Assembly: GCA_021405325.1 (NCBI GenBank)
Contig: QWII01000016.1
Location: 77,256-141,255, forward strand
Direction: 5' to 3'
Length of the DNA stretch: 64,000 nt
Source: Caldilinea sp. CFX5
Lineage (GTDB): Bacteria > Chloroflexota > Anaerolineae > Caldilineales > Caldilineaceae
This document shows, in pieces, positions 15,917 through 25,800 of this stretch. The notes below the pieces were generated by a model. It made no database searches. It had not been told where the DNA came from and worked only from the letters and a program-made list of their open reading frames with translations. Both the position numbers and the translations under genes were made by a program. Numbering within the stretch: the stretch's first letter is position 1; every line of letters starts with the position of its first letter.

Positions 15917-17920
15917 TTAACAAGTCTCACGATCCGGGTTGCACCTGGGCGCCTGATCCGGCCCAGCAAAATAGAAGGTGCGCTCCGGGCTGAGTAAGGT
16001 TAGACGGGAATAAGGCTCAACTGTCACCAACAGGACGCCCCATTGGTAAGCCCCCGGTTGAATGATGCCGGCCTCGTGGAGACCGCGCAATTGCACCGTC
16101 AGCGTTGCGCTCTGATCCGGCGGCGCAATCCCTAAGCCGTCGGCTAACGGCGTCTGGCCTGGGCGCCAAACAATCACCTCATAGGCTTGACCGGCCGGCA
16201 ACGGCGTTTGACCTTGCCAGGCAAAGGTGAGCAGGTCGCTGCTGCTGGTCTGCTCCGGCGGCGCCAGTAGGGTGACACTGTCAACGACGGCAGGCCCCGC
16301 AAGCGCCGATTGCGCCGATTGCGCCGGCGTATTCCCCACTTCCGTCGATATTGCTGTAGCCGCTGTTGCTGAAGTGGGTAGCGTTGGCGTGGCGGTCGGT
16401 GGAACCGTTGGGGTTGCGGTTGCGCCGATGATGGTCGTAGCAGTGGGCAACGCGGGCGTGTTGGTCGCTTGGCGGGTGGTTGGTGTTGGCGACGGCGGCG
16501 GCGCTTGCGTTGGCGTCGCCGTGGGCATAGCTGTATTGGTGGGTGTGGCCGCAATGGGCAAGAGCGCCAACGGCGACATCGTTGGCGTTGCTGGCGCCAC
16601 AGTTGCATTGAGCGCGACAACGGGCACACCGGGGGCAGGCGTTGGTTGGAGTAGTTTTGTCCGCGCTTGCCGCTCTACTTGGGGGCGCGCCACCTGGGGT
16701 TGCTCCCCCTGGGCGACCGGGGCGTCGTCGGCGCTGCGTACCAGGGCCGGCGACGCTTCTTGGGGGACTTGTTCGAGCGAGGCGCTGGCCAGTTGGATGG
16801 CTGTTGGCGTGGGTTGCTGCAACAGGATATCAGCGGCCACAACCGGCACCAAAGCTGCGGCAGCGGGCGTACTCTCGATCACCGGCACAACGACCGCAGG
16901 GGGCGCACTATCGACCGCCGGATTGACTTGTGGCAGTTGCCCAGCAACATTGACATCCACATTCACCTGCACCGAAGTGCGGGCGCCAGGGGTGGCGACA
17001 GCATTGTTGTTCTCCAGGGCGGCAGCCGTATCATAGAGAATGGGCGGCAAGTCGTGTACAGGTGTGGCGCCCCGTTGGAGGGTGAGCCATTGTTCGAGTT
17101 GCTGGTTGACAAAAATCACACCCTGCATGGCCGCTGTTACACAAAAGAAGATGAAGAAGACCAGCGCTACCTGTTTGACGGTTTGCATCGCCCGATCAAC
17201 GTGCCAATGCAAGGCAATCACACCGGGGGTTTGGCCTGTTCGATGCAAGGTTGTGTCGGCCAGATGGGTCGCCAGCCGCTCTGGTCGTCGAGTGTAGATC
17301 AGCGCCGGTTTGATCGTGGCCAGGGGCAATTCCGTGGAGCAGAAGATCACACTATCGCCCGGCGCCAGCAGAAAGCGATCCGTGATAAGATAGGCGTGGG
17401 GCGTTTGCGCTTCGGCAAAGAGGGCGGCGGCGGTCGGCAGTTGGTAGTCGAGTTGCAGTTGCAGCGTTTGCCCCAAATAGGCCGCACGCGTGCGCTCGGC
17501 CTGGAGCAGCACCGCCACCTTTTCATTACGGATGATATAGGCGCCCATCGCGCCGACGCAGGTGAGGTAGAGCGTGTTTTTCACCAAGACGCCGGCAATG
17601 ATCCGGGCGCCCTGTTGTTCGTTATACAGGACCACATTGGCCTGCCGGAGCGCTTCCACCAGCCGTCGCACCACCGGCAACGCCGTCTCTTGCTGCATGA
17701 TCCGGCGGATCAAGCGCAATGCTTGATGGCTGCTTGGCGCCACCGGTGGTTCGCCGTCAGCCGGAATTGTCGCTCCGGTGTCATCAACGGCTTCTGCCAA
17801 TAGCAGTACGTGGGCGACATCAAATAATTCGGCCTGTGCTGGGCGAATGGAAAAGGCGCTAAAGGCCAAGCGCGACTCCGGCTGACTGGGCGCCGTGCGC
17901 ACGAAATAGTGAGGATTCAT
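15917..17920 (-). CDS. Membrane pseudo-PP2C protein with long extracytoplasmic part
   Basis: 667 residues; AGGTAGGGA stands just before the ATG. Residues 1 to about 240 resemble a PP2C/SpoIIE phosphatase fold (ARIIAGVLVKNTLYLTCVGA, then LLAPGDSVIFCSTELPLATI). The metal-binding aspartates of active enzymes are missing: the usual GDSR reads CVGAMGAY. It is thus probably a sensor or pseudo-enzyme. One membrane segment follows (about 248-272). Next comes a Pro/Thr/Ala-rich stretch (about 280-530) full of ATPT and VPVV motifs. A C-terminal Ig-like domain (LTFAWQGQTPLPAGQAYEVI) completes it. It lies 10 bases after the FHA gene, which suggests a joint signalling role at the membrane. Confidence 0.65.
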   Translation of the reverse strand: MNPHYFVRTAPSQPESRLAFSAFSIRPAQAELFDVAHVLLLAEAVDDTGATIPADGEPPVAPSSHQALRLIRRIMQQETALPVVRRLVEALRQANVVLYNEQQGARIIAGVLVKNTLYLTCVGAMGAYIIRNEKVAVLLQAERTRAAYLGQTLQLQLDYQLPTAAALFAEAQTPHAYLITDRFLLAPGDSVIFCSTELPLATIKPALIYTRRPERLATHLADTTLHRTGQTPGVIALHWHVDRAMQTVKQVALVFFIFFCVTAAMQGVIFVNQQLEQWLTLQRGATPVHDLPPILYDTAAALENNNAVATPGARTSVQVNVDVNVAGQLPQVNPAVDSAPPAVVVPVIESTPAAAALVPVVAADILLQQPTPTAIQLASASLEQVPQEASPALVRSADDAPVAQGEQPQVARPQVERQARTKLLQPTPAPGVPVVALNATVAPATPTMSPLALLPIAATPTNTAMPTATPTQAPPPSPTPTTRQATNTPALPTATTIIGATATPTVPPTATPTLPTSATAATAISTEVGNTPAQSAQSALAGPAVVDSVTLLAPPEQTSSSDLLTFAWQGQTPLPAGQAYEVIVWRPGQTPLADGLGIAPPDQSATLTVQLRGLHEAGIIQPGAYQWGVLLVTVEPYSRLTLLSPERTFYFAGPDQAPRCNPDRETC

Positions 17921-17930
17921 TCCCTACCTG

Positions 17931-18479
17931 CTACCTGCCCCGATTGGCGACAAAAATGTATTCCACGGCGCCCAACGTAATCCGCGTCCCGGTCGTTAGA
18001 CGACATCCTTCGGGCGGCACCGGCGCCCGATCCACCAATGTGTTGTTAAAACGGGCGCGATCAAAAATCATGAATTGGCCATTTTGCTGCTGAATCACAC
18101 AATGTTCTTCATCAATCGACAAGCTGCTCAATAGTTCAAACGCCATGTCGCCTTTGCCGGCCCCGCCGCCTACATCATTGCCCAACCGGGTGGTTGCCGT
18201 ATAGAGCGGAATCAGATAAGGCAACCAGGCTTCGTTTCCGCGCGCCAGCAGCAAGAGCGCCTTGGCTGGTTGGTACAACTGAGGCAGGGCGGCGCCTTCC
18301 ATACGCGAAGGTGTTTGTTGCTCCTGCGGTAAGGTGCTACGTAAGACTGGGCGACCGCGGCCACCCGGCGCATGTAGGGCATGATGGCGCAACAACAGCA
18401 ACGTTGTGAGCGCGGTGATCAACAACGCAACGCCATAGGTTTCCAGAGAAGGCATGAAGGTCGCATAGAGCCAATGCAT
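17931..18479 (-). CDS. FHA-domain membrane protein
   Basis: 182 residues; GAGGTAA precedes the ATG, which lies 3 bases after the stop of the upstream gene. An N-terminal membrane helix (about 10-30) is followed by a linker and a C-terminal FHA fold (about 90-180): TTRLGND, SIDEEHCVIQQQNGQFMIFD, NNTLVD and LGAVEYIFVA. The Arg and the S/D-x-x-H core are kept; the Asn-Thr loop is slightly changed. FHA domains bind phosphothreonine peptides, so a Ser/Thr kinase elsewhere is expected to act with it. It sits between an exported SdrD_B protein and a pseudo-phosphatase in one operon. Confidence 0.7.
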   Translation of the reverse strand: MHWLYATFMPSLETYGVALLITALTTLLLLRHHALHAPGGRGRPVLRSTLPQEQQTPSRMEGAALPQLYQPAKALLLLARGNEAWLPYLIPLYTATTRLGNDVGGGAGKGDMAFELLSSLSIDEEHCVIQQQNGQFMIFDRARFNNTLVDRAPVPPEGCRLTTGTRITLGAVEYIFVANRGR

Positions 18480-18482
18480 ACG

Positions 18483-20888
18483 TTACCTCAGGGTTAAGGG
18501 CAAAAATTGCGCCGTCCGCGTTATGCCAAACGGCCCGCGCGGCGTCTCGGCGCCATCCGCCGTGGCTTCGATCAACCAAAGCTGAAGTTGCTCCAACGGC
18601 GTGGCATAGACCGGGTTGTAGGGGATCGTGACACGATAGAAGCCGCCGGTGCTGCCCTGGCCGGCAATGATCTCACGGGTTAGCATTTTGGCGTCCGTCC
18701 CCTCCGCCGCTGTCCCGCCGGCCAGATAGTAGCCGATGGTCTCATGTTCACTGGTCGTCTCCCACTGGATGACCAATTGGCCGGATTGAAAGGTGGCCTG
18801 GAAGCTGCTCAAGGCAATCGCCTTGGGTTGAAAATACATGCCGGCATCCCAGTGCTGTCCATGCTCGCCACTGTTCAACGACAGTAATGGCGTGCGCCCA
18901 GTCGGCGGATCGACATCACTGTCCCGTTCGTCATTGATCCCTTGATCTGCAAGCGTCGGCACATGACCTTTGTAGGAAAGAAAGGCCAGACGATAACGAC
19001 CGGGCGCCAGATTGGCGATCTGGTAGCGCCCTTGGGCATCGGTGACGGTGCTATGGCGCACCTGCCCTTGCTCATCATAGAGCTTGACCGCAACCGCCGC
19101 AATAGGCTGTTCCTGGCTATCTTGCAGACCGTTGCGATTCTGATCCTCCCAAACGCGCCCCGATACGGTCGTCGGCGCTGCCAGGCTGTTATCGGCTGCC
19201 GGGAGATAGAGACCACTGTCGCGCACAGTCACCGCACCCGGCAACAAGAGGAGGGGCGCTGTACGACCGCTCGCTGGGTAAAAGTCATTGGCGCGCGCGC
19301 CGTCGCCCCGTCCCTGCGGACTGATGGCATAGCCAGCCGGCCAGTGGATCGCCAGCAGATAGTTATCGGCGGGCAGATTGGCAAAGCGATAATTGCCGGC
19401 ATCATCGGTCATGGTGCTGGCGATCCACTGGCGCGTGCTGGTGAGCAGATCGACTCGGACACCAGGGACGCCCCCTTCGGCGCCCTCTTGTTGCCCGTTG
19501 CGATTTTGATCTAACCAGGTGCGGCCACGGAACAGGCCGGTGGCGTTGGCTTGGTAGAGACCAATGCGCCAACTCCCGTCGTAAGCGCCCGGCGCCAGGG
19601 TGATCGGGCCGGTGCGTGCGTTGGCCGACGCCATTGGCTGGTTCTCGCTTGCACTCCCACTCCCTTGACCGACAACCGTCATGGCATAGGTAGTCGGCGC
19701 CGTAAAGCTTAACTGGTAGACGCCGGCCGGGAGATGCAGAAAGTGATAGCCGCCACTGTGATCGCTATTAGTCGTTGCCACAACGCTCCCACTCTGATTC
19801 AGCAAGGTGATAACAATCCCGCCCATTCCCTCTTCGCTTTGCTCTTGTCGCCCATTCTGATTCCGGTCATACCACACTTGTCCACCCAAGCCGCCGCTCT
19901 GTTGCTGGGGCAGCCAGAGACCGACATCCATGGCAGCGTGATCAACGCCCGGCGTCACTGTGATCGGTGCTGAACGGGCGACGCTGGCTGTCACCCGCAC
20001 TGCATCGCTATCGAAGCTGTCATCACCTTGGTCGGCAGCGGTAAAGGTGTAACCGGGAGGGGTCGTAAATTCCATAAAGTACCTTCCCGCCAACACATTC
20101 GCAAAGGAATAGTGACCGTCGCCGTCACTCCGCGTTGTAGCAATGGGCGCCCCGCTGTCGGCATTATACAGGGTGATAAAGAGACCCGGTACACCCGTTG
20201 CTCTGCCTTGCGCCTGACTATGGATCTCGCTGCTATCCTGAATGCCATCTTGATCGAGATCAAACCAGACAAAATCACCTAACGTTGCACCCTGTGCGTG
20301 AACCGTCTCGGCGGCGTCCAGGTAATTGGAGATGCCATCGCCGTCGTCATCACGGGCGGCGTTATTGCTCACTTCCGCCAACGTCGGTAGCCCATCTTCA
20401 TCATCATCTCCATCCATATAATCAGCACGGCCATCGTGATCAGAATCGTGACAAACGCCTTGTGGGCATTCCTGGGCATCAGGTAGAGTGTCATTATCAC
20501 TATCGCCAGCCGGACCAGCGCTGTCAACCGGGTCCAGATAAGCCGGAATGCCGTCACCATCGCGGTCATCATCCGTTGGATCGCCATTCTGATTCACATC
20601 TTCTTGCGCCGTTGGCGTCGCATCGGCATCATCATCAGGATCCAGATAATCAGGGATGCCATCCTGATCGGTATCATCATTGGTAAGATCCCCGTCACTG
20701 TTGCGATCTTCCTGCCTGTCAGGCACCAGATCCCCATCCTGGTCTGATGGGAATTGACCGACGGTGTGCGGCTCTCCTCCATAGGCAGCGACGACATGAA
20801 GCGGTTTTAGCGATGGGAAGAGCAGCCAACAAAGACAACCGACTATGGTAATTTGCAGCAAGCGCTTGCGTTGTGTAAACATAATCAT
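18483..20888 (-). CDS. Exported TSP3/SdrD_B repeat protein with F-L-P-L tail
   Basis: 801 residues from ATG 20888, chosen because GGTGG precedes it and a signal peptide follows directly; 29 more codons are open upstream. After the signal (about 1-35) come calcium-binding TSP3-like repeats (about 45-200, units such as DQDGIPDYLDPDDD). Four SdrD_B-like domains then follow (about 205-685), each opening like GGQVWYDRNQNGRQ or GRVWEDQNRNGLQ and holding a DADGHYSFANL-type strand. Residues from about 688 form the C-terminal module shared with two neighbours, ending RTAQFLPLTLR. It is expected to be a rigid, calcium-stabilised surface stalk. It heads the operon with the FHA, pseudo-phosphatase and DNRLRE genes. 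Confidence 0.82.
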   Translation of the reverse strand: MIMFTQRKRLLQITIVGCLCWLLFPSLKPLHVVAAYGGEPHTVGQFPSDQDGDLVPDRQEDRNSDGDLTNDDTDQDGIPDYLDPDDDADATPTAQEDVNQNGDPTDDDRDGDGIPAYLDPVDSAGPAGDSDNDTLPDAQECPQGVCHDSDHDGRADYMDGDDDEDGLPTLAEVSNNAARDDDGDGISNYLDAAETVHAQGATLGDFVWFDLDQDGIQDSSEIHSQAQGRATGVPGLFITLYNADSGAPIATTRSDGDGHYSFANVLAGRYFMEFTTPPGYTFTAADQGDDSFDSDAVRVTASVARSAPITVTPGVDHAAMDVGLWLPQQQSGGLGGQVWYDRNQNGRQEQSEEGMGGIVITLLNQSGSVVATTNSDHSGGYHFLHLPAGVYQLSFTAPTTYAMTVVGQGSGSASENQPMASANARTGPITLAPGAYDGSWRIGLYQANATGLFRGRTWLDQNRNGQQEGAEGGVPGVRVDLLTSTRQWIASTMTDDAGNYRFANLPADNYLLAIHWPAGYAISPQGRGDGARANDFYPASGRTAPLLLLPGAVTVRDSGLYLPAADNSLAAPTTVSGRVWEDQNRNGLQDSQEQPIAAVAVKLYDEQGQVRHSTVTDAQGRYQIANLAPGRYRLAFLSYKGHVPTLADQGINDERDSDVDPPTGRTPLLSLNSGEHGQHWDAGMYFQPKAIALSSFQATFQSGQLVIQWETTSEHETIGYYLAGGTAAEGTDAKMLTREIIAGQGSTGGFYRVTIPYNPVYATPLEQLQLWLIEATADGAETPRGPFGITRTAQFLPLTLR

Positions 20889-20996
20889 TGACCACCAGGG
20901 AATGCTATCTTCAACATTTGTCGTAAGAGTAGCCTGTATAGCATAACTTAAGATTTTCTTACGATCAATCATCAAAAATGCTTAGACTTGCAAAAC

Positions 20997-22211
20997 TTAG
21001 GGCACAGTAACAACCAGTGGTAAAAAGGTTTTACGCGCGAGCGGTGACGTCACATAAAATGGCCCATACCGATTTTCCTTGCCCGTTACTTCATACTCGA
21101 CCAACCAAAATTCCATGGCTGTTGCCGGGCCATCGTAGGCTGGCCGATAGGGCAAACGCACTTCATAGACACCTCCTTGCGCCCCTTTGCTGGCAATGAT
21201 CGCCGCAGTAAGTTCTTCGGTCGCTGCCGCAGAGACATCGCGGCTACGTAAGAGTCGATAGCCATAGGTTTGCTGCTCAAAAACTGTCACCCAACGGATG
21301 ACCAATTCATTGTTCTCGACGGCAATTGTAAAGGCGGCCAACTCAATCACCTTGGGCGTAGCGGCCACGGGCGCCGACAAGCGCACACTGGCGCCGGGCG
21401 CCAATGATAACACAACGGCGGCACGTGGATCTTCGCTATACCCCTCCGGCGGCCAGACTGTCACCGCATAGTCCCCCGGCGGCAGATCGGGAAAGAGGGC
21501 CGCACCCCGTTGGTCAACCACCAGACGACTGACTTCACGGCCGGCGCTGTTGCTGAGGATCACCACTGCGCCCAAGACCACCGGTTCGCTAAGCTGGCGA
21601 TTGTTGTCACGATTGGTATCATCATAGACATAAACCGTCGCCTGCGCGGCTTGCACAAAGCCGGCATCGAGCACCCGATGTTGATCGCCGCTAGCCAGGA
21701 TGACTGGCGAAGAGCGGCCATAGGTGACCATGCCTGTGGTGAAGATGTCACTGTCCCTGGTCTCATCCGTACCTTGGTCGGGGCTTGTCGGATACATACT
21801 GCCGCGCGTCGTAAATTCCAACAGATAGGTGGCCGGCATCAACCCACGAAAGGCATAGCTACCGGTGATGGTGGTGGTGGCCGTCAACAAGGGGGTGGTG
21901 TTGATCTGCGGCGTAGACTCTGATGTCGCACTCAGCAGATAGAGTTCAACCAGAGTGAAAGGCAGGAAAGGCTCGTCCAGTTGATAGAGGCCGTCCTGAT
22001 TCACGTCTTTCCAGACGCGGCCTGTAATAACGCCTTCGCTTGCTGTCGTCGCTGTTTGTGTCGATAACGGCTGATGGGAGAAGGCATGATCAGCCATTGC
22101 GTGCGCCGCTTTAGGGTGGGGCGCTGACGCCAATAACAAACTCCAGATCAGGATGTAGAGCAAGCAAGCTTGCCTCCATCGTTTTTGTCGGCGATCAATG
22201 TTGTCGCTCAT
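20997..22211 (-). CDS. Exported SdrD_B protein with F-L-P-L tail
   Basis: 404 residues with a strong AGGAGGT ribosome site 10 bases before the ATG. A signal peptide (about 10-40, LLYILIWSLLLASAPHP) is followed by two CNA-B/SdrD_B-like domains: about 60-190 (ITGRVWKDVNQDGLYQLDE) and about 192-280 (TVYVYDDTNRDNNRQ). The last 119 residues are the shared module: PKVIELAAFTIAVENNELVI, GGVYEVRLPYRPAYDGP, FWLVEYEV and a terminal TFLPLVVTVP. It is a shorter relative of the 801- and 1025-residue proteins on either side. The tail lacks the final Arg/Lys, having VTVP instead. Confidence 0.8.
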   Translation of the reverse strand: MSDNIDRRQKRWRQACLLYILIWSLLLASAPHPKAAHAMADHAFSHQPLSTQTATTASEGVITGRVWKDVNQDGLYQLDEPFLPFTLVELYLLSATSESTPQINTTPLLTATTTITGSYAFRGLMPATYLLEFTTRGSMYPTSPDQGTDETRDSDIFTTGMVTYGRSSPVILASGDQHRVLDAGFVQAAQATVYVYDDTNRDNNRQLSEPVVLGAVVILSNSAGREVSRLVVDQRGAALFPDLPPGDYAVTVWPPEGYSEDPRAAVVLSLAPGASVRLSAPVAATPKVIELAAFTIAVENNELVIRWVTVFEQQTYGYRLLRSRDVSAAATEELTAAIIASKGAQGGVYEVRLPYRPAYDGPATAMEFWLVEYEVTGKENRYGPFYVTSPLARKTFLPLVVTVP

Positions 22212-22455
22212 GAGCTAGTAACCTCCTAATCGCTTGTACAAGACGCAATCAATAAATGGTCGTTGCCGTCGTTAATCTAGACGACAAAACGTTAAGGAAG
22301 TTATCGTTTGTTTCTGAGGAAAATAGAGTAAAGATGATAGTTCGGAGATAATGCCGATCTCTGTTTCGGCGGGGAACAAAAGTCGTAGAGAGGTAAGACA
22401 GTAGGCCAGTAAGTCAGTGCAGCAGCAGATCAGGCGCCATACCTGTTCTGAAAAT

Positions 22456-22640
22456 AACAGGGATTTCACCGATTATGCCGATTCACGAATAGAAAAATCG
22501 GTGCAATCGGTGAAATCCCTGTTGCATTTTCATCGTTTGCGGCGCCGCTAAGGTATGTGGCTTGATGGGAAAATAACAGGGATTTCACCGATTACGCCGA
22601 TTAGACAGAATAAAAATCTGTCTAATCGGCGTAATCGGTG
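22456..22640. repeat. Two tandem copies of an inverted-repeat element
   Basis: Copy 1 has arms 22456-22483 and 22496-22523. Copy 2 starts at 22575 with the same opening (AACAGGGATTTCACCGATTA) and has perfect 23-base arms 22586-22608 and 22618-22640. They fill the gene-free stretch 22212-22809 between the C25 peptidase gene and the SdrD_B gene. Transcripts of either strand would fold into two hairpins. I see no coding potential in the rest of this stretch. Confidence 0.65.
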
Positions 22641-22809
22641 ATCAAAATCTGCTTCGCTCAACTGCGGAAAATGTGATAAGAAACGGGGTTTTTGGCAACA
22701 GGAGCCTTTTGGGTGCGGTTTCTGGCCGGCGCAACTTACTGATTCCGTAGATGAGCCAATCTGCTTTTCATGATTATGGGTGTGCTACCTTCATGGCGGC
22801 TGATCTATT

Positions 22810-25800
22810 TTACTTGTGCACCAGCGGGAGATAGAACGGCTTGGGTGTCCACATCATCACAGGCGTCAACGGGTCGCCGAGGAGGAGATAGACGGCGCGC
22901 GTCTCTTGACAACAGGGGGTCGAGGCAAAAAGAGTCATGTAGGCCGCGGTGATGAGATCACCCAAACGCGCCTGCAAGGGGGGCGATTGCCATAACTTGC
23001 GGTGAAAGCCTTGTTGCATCCAATCATGGCCGACGGCAACGGTGAGGCCGGCCGATCCCCAGACGGCCACAGCGCCGCCGTTGTTATGGCGCAAGAAGCG
23101 TTCATCAATGGTATGACCGCTGGGGGAGATAAAGACGAATTGGGCGGTAAAACAGGTCATCTCCAATAGAATTGACGGTTGCTCCCGATTCTTTAGTTCA
23201 AAGACATCGTTGGCATTAAAGAGATAGGGTGGCTCCAGGGCCGGGTTGGTGGTGGCCCAGAGCAGATGATTGCCATGACCATTGTAGGTGATCAAACCGG
23301 GGCCGCGGTTGATCTCCGCAATCGTGCGCAGGCGCGCTGTTCGGCCATCCGGCTCGCGCCAGGGGCGCGTCACCCCGTCGGCGGTCGGGTCATAATAGAC
23401 GCGGCGGGTCTGGACTTGGGGGGGCTGCACAGCGCCAATGCCCATTGCCGGATCCCCCTCACTGATCAGATCCGAGAGGTAGGCAAAATCACCGGCCGGG
23501 TCTTTGGCGCCGTTGCTCTGAATATAATTATCAGCCACATAGAGCGCGGTCTGCTGGGTTGGGGGATGCGTTTCATAGTACAAAATTTTGTCAACCACAA
23601 TGCGTAACTGCTCTGCATTCTGTACAGAGAGCCGCCCGACCGCAATGTCATCCAAAAAGCTAGGGTCCGCCGTCGTGTCGAGCGGGTCGGCGCCATCCAA
23701 CTGGGCAAAACAGTTTTCGCAAGCCGTCTCTTTGATCCAGGGGTCAATGGGCGCCAGATAGGCGGGTAGTACATTGACATTGGCGTCACCGTTACGCACC
23801 TTCGTATAGTTGCGTGGGTCCAAGGTCGAGTCACCCACCAGAATGGCAGCAATCGGCGCCGGTTGCCAGTGGCTTACAACATAGCGCAAAAAGTTGCGAA
23901 TGGCTTGCGGCGAGATTTGCCCATAACTCCAGCCATCATAAATGGCCTGGGGATCGATCACCTGCACCTGATAGCCTTGTTGCCGCCGATGTGCAACCAG
24001 CGGCGCCAATTCAGCTTGAAGCCAGGTTGGCGCAATGTAAACGGCATCTGCCCCACCCGCCGCGATGACATCCACCGGTGTATAGCGCAGAATCGTCGGC
24101 TGGTGCAGCGTGCCGGGGCCGGTGAGCAGATAACGCCGTGGGGTTGGCCCGTCTTCAAATTGCGCCTTGGGGCCGCCGGGGATTTGCACGATCACCGGCG
24201 CCGCCGGGTCGGTAATGTCGTAGAGCGTGCGGTCGGTCGGCATATTTTGCAATTGGTAGCGCCATTGTCCAGCCACGCCGGTGAAGGTCGCCCCTTTCCC
24301 GCCAAAATCCAGGTTGACCGGTTGGCGCCAGAAGAGCTTATCGACCCGAATCATACTGGGGTCTTGAACGGCAATCAACACCAGATCGAGCCGATCCGTC
24401 TGCACGGTGCGCGTAAAGCTCTGTTGCCAATTTTCATAGAAGTGATGGTTGGCCCAGGTGAGCGGCTGTATCTGATTGCCCAAGTTGACATGGAGCGTAT
24501 GGGTGGCGACCGAGCGCGCACTACCGGTCAAGGTAAATACCGACGGCAGGGCGCTGCCCATCTCCAGGGGCAACGCCTGGGTCAAGGTAATGCTTTTGAG
24601 CGGATAGCTGGCCGGGTTATCGGGTTGGACAATCTCGATCTCCAGGCTGGCGCCAAACCAATGATCGCCGTCGATGCCGCTCATGGTCGATTCATAGATC
24701 TGATTCTTTTCCCAGATCCCTTCTTCATACGCGCTTTGGCGCAGCGTCGCCAATTTGGGAAAGGCATTGCGCAGCGTCATGCGTGGGTGCCCTTGCGGCG
24801 CCGTCGCCGGTTCGTTGGTCAGCCAGTAGGTATCGGTGATGTTCCAGCGGTCGCCGACTTGCAGACTGGCCGGCGCCGGTTCCGCATAGAAACGCACTTC
24901 GGTGTTGGCATCCAGTAACCCGTCATCATCACGAATTTCCAACGGACGGGGTGCGCCTTGCCAGGTTAAGAGCAATTGACCCAAGGGCGCGCCGGCGCTC
25001 AACCCGGCAGCCAGCAAGGCTGGCCCGGTCAGTCGTTGAGTGCCGGCGGCGCTGACGCCAATTTTGAAGGCGTTCTTGGTCAGGGCCGGATTGGTGGGAG
25101 CAACGGCCGGCGGCGACAAGGTCACGGGTTGGTTGGTAAAGCTGCTGAGATCCAACAACGACAGCGATGCGTCCGCTTGCTTAGTCGCGCCGGCAGCGCT
25201 GGTTGCCGCCCCCGTCGTGGTCAGCGCACGGGCGCCGGAGATGGTGGCGCGCCCGGCCAGGGCGATTTTGGTCACGCCTCCTTCGACATAGAGCGGGCTG
25301 AGGGCGACCACGCCTAAACGCAAGCCGCGCATCCGTCCTTCACGCAACAGAAAAACGGGACTGGTGGGCAGCGTGTGCCGTTCGCGAAACGTGGGGGGCG
25401 CCGGACTTTCCCAATCAGCCGCCGGTGGAACCAGTGCTTCTGCTGCCGGCAACTCGCCCGACCAAGTGGCCACTGCCAGCCCTTCCACCACCGGCGTCAC
25501 TTGCCCATGATCCGGCAGCAAAACCGCTTCCAGGCGCATGGGCAACTGGAAGCCAGCCATGGGCGCTTGCGGCCATGCCTGCAAAGTCGCCCATAAGTGG
25601 TCGGTAGCTGCCGCGGTGGCGCCCGCGTTCGGGGCCTGATCAAGGCGCCACTGCAAAGTGACACCGGTTGCGGTTGCTGTCGTTTCATAGTGACTCGACG
25701 ACGGGGGCATCGCTTGTTCCGGGCCGGTGTCTTTAGTTAATACTGACGCCTGGGCTGTTTGTGCTGCCGGCAAAAACAAGCTGCAACAGAACAAAAAGAG

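Noticed and set aside
16227..17803. Two long plus-strand frames
   Set aside because: Antisense of the Pro/Thr/Ala-rich part of the pseudo-phosphatase gene; low complexity.
22272..22469. Minus-strand frame of 65 codons upstream of an SdrD_B gene
   Set aside because: No ribosome site, overlaps the tandem inverted repeats, no family match.
23863..24918. Plus-strand frame of 351 codons
   Set aside because: Antisense of the C25 peptidase gene, with no family resemblance.
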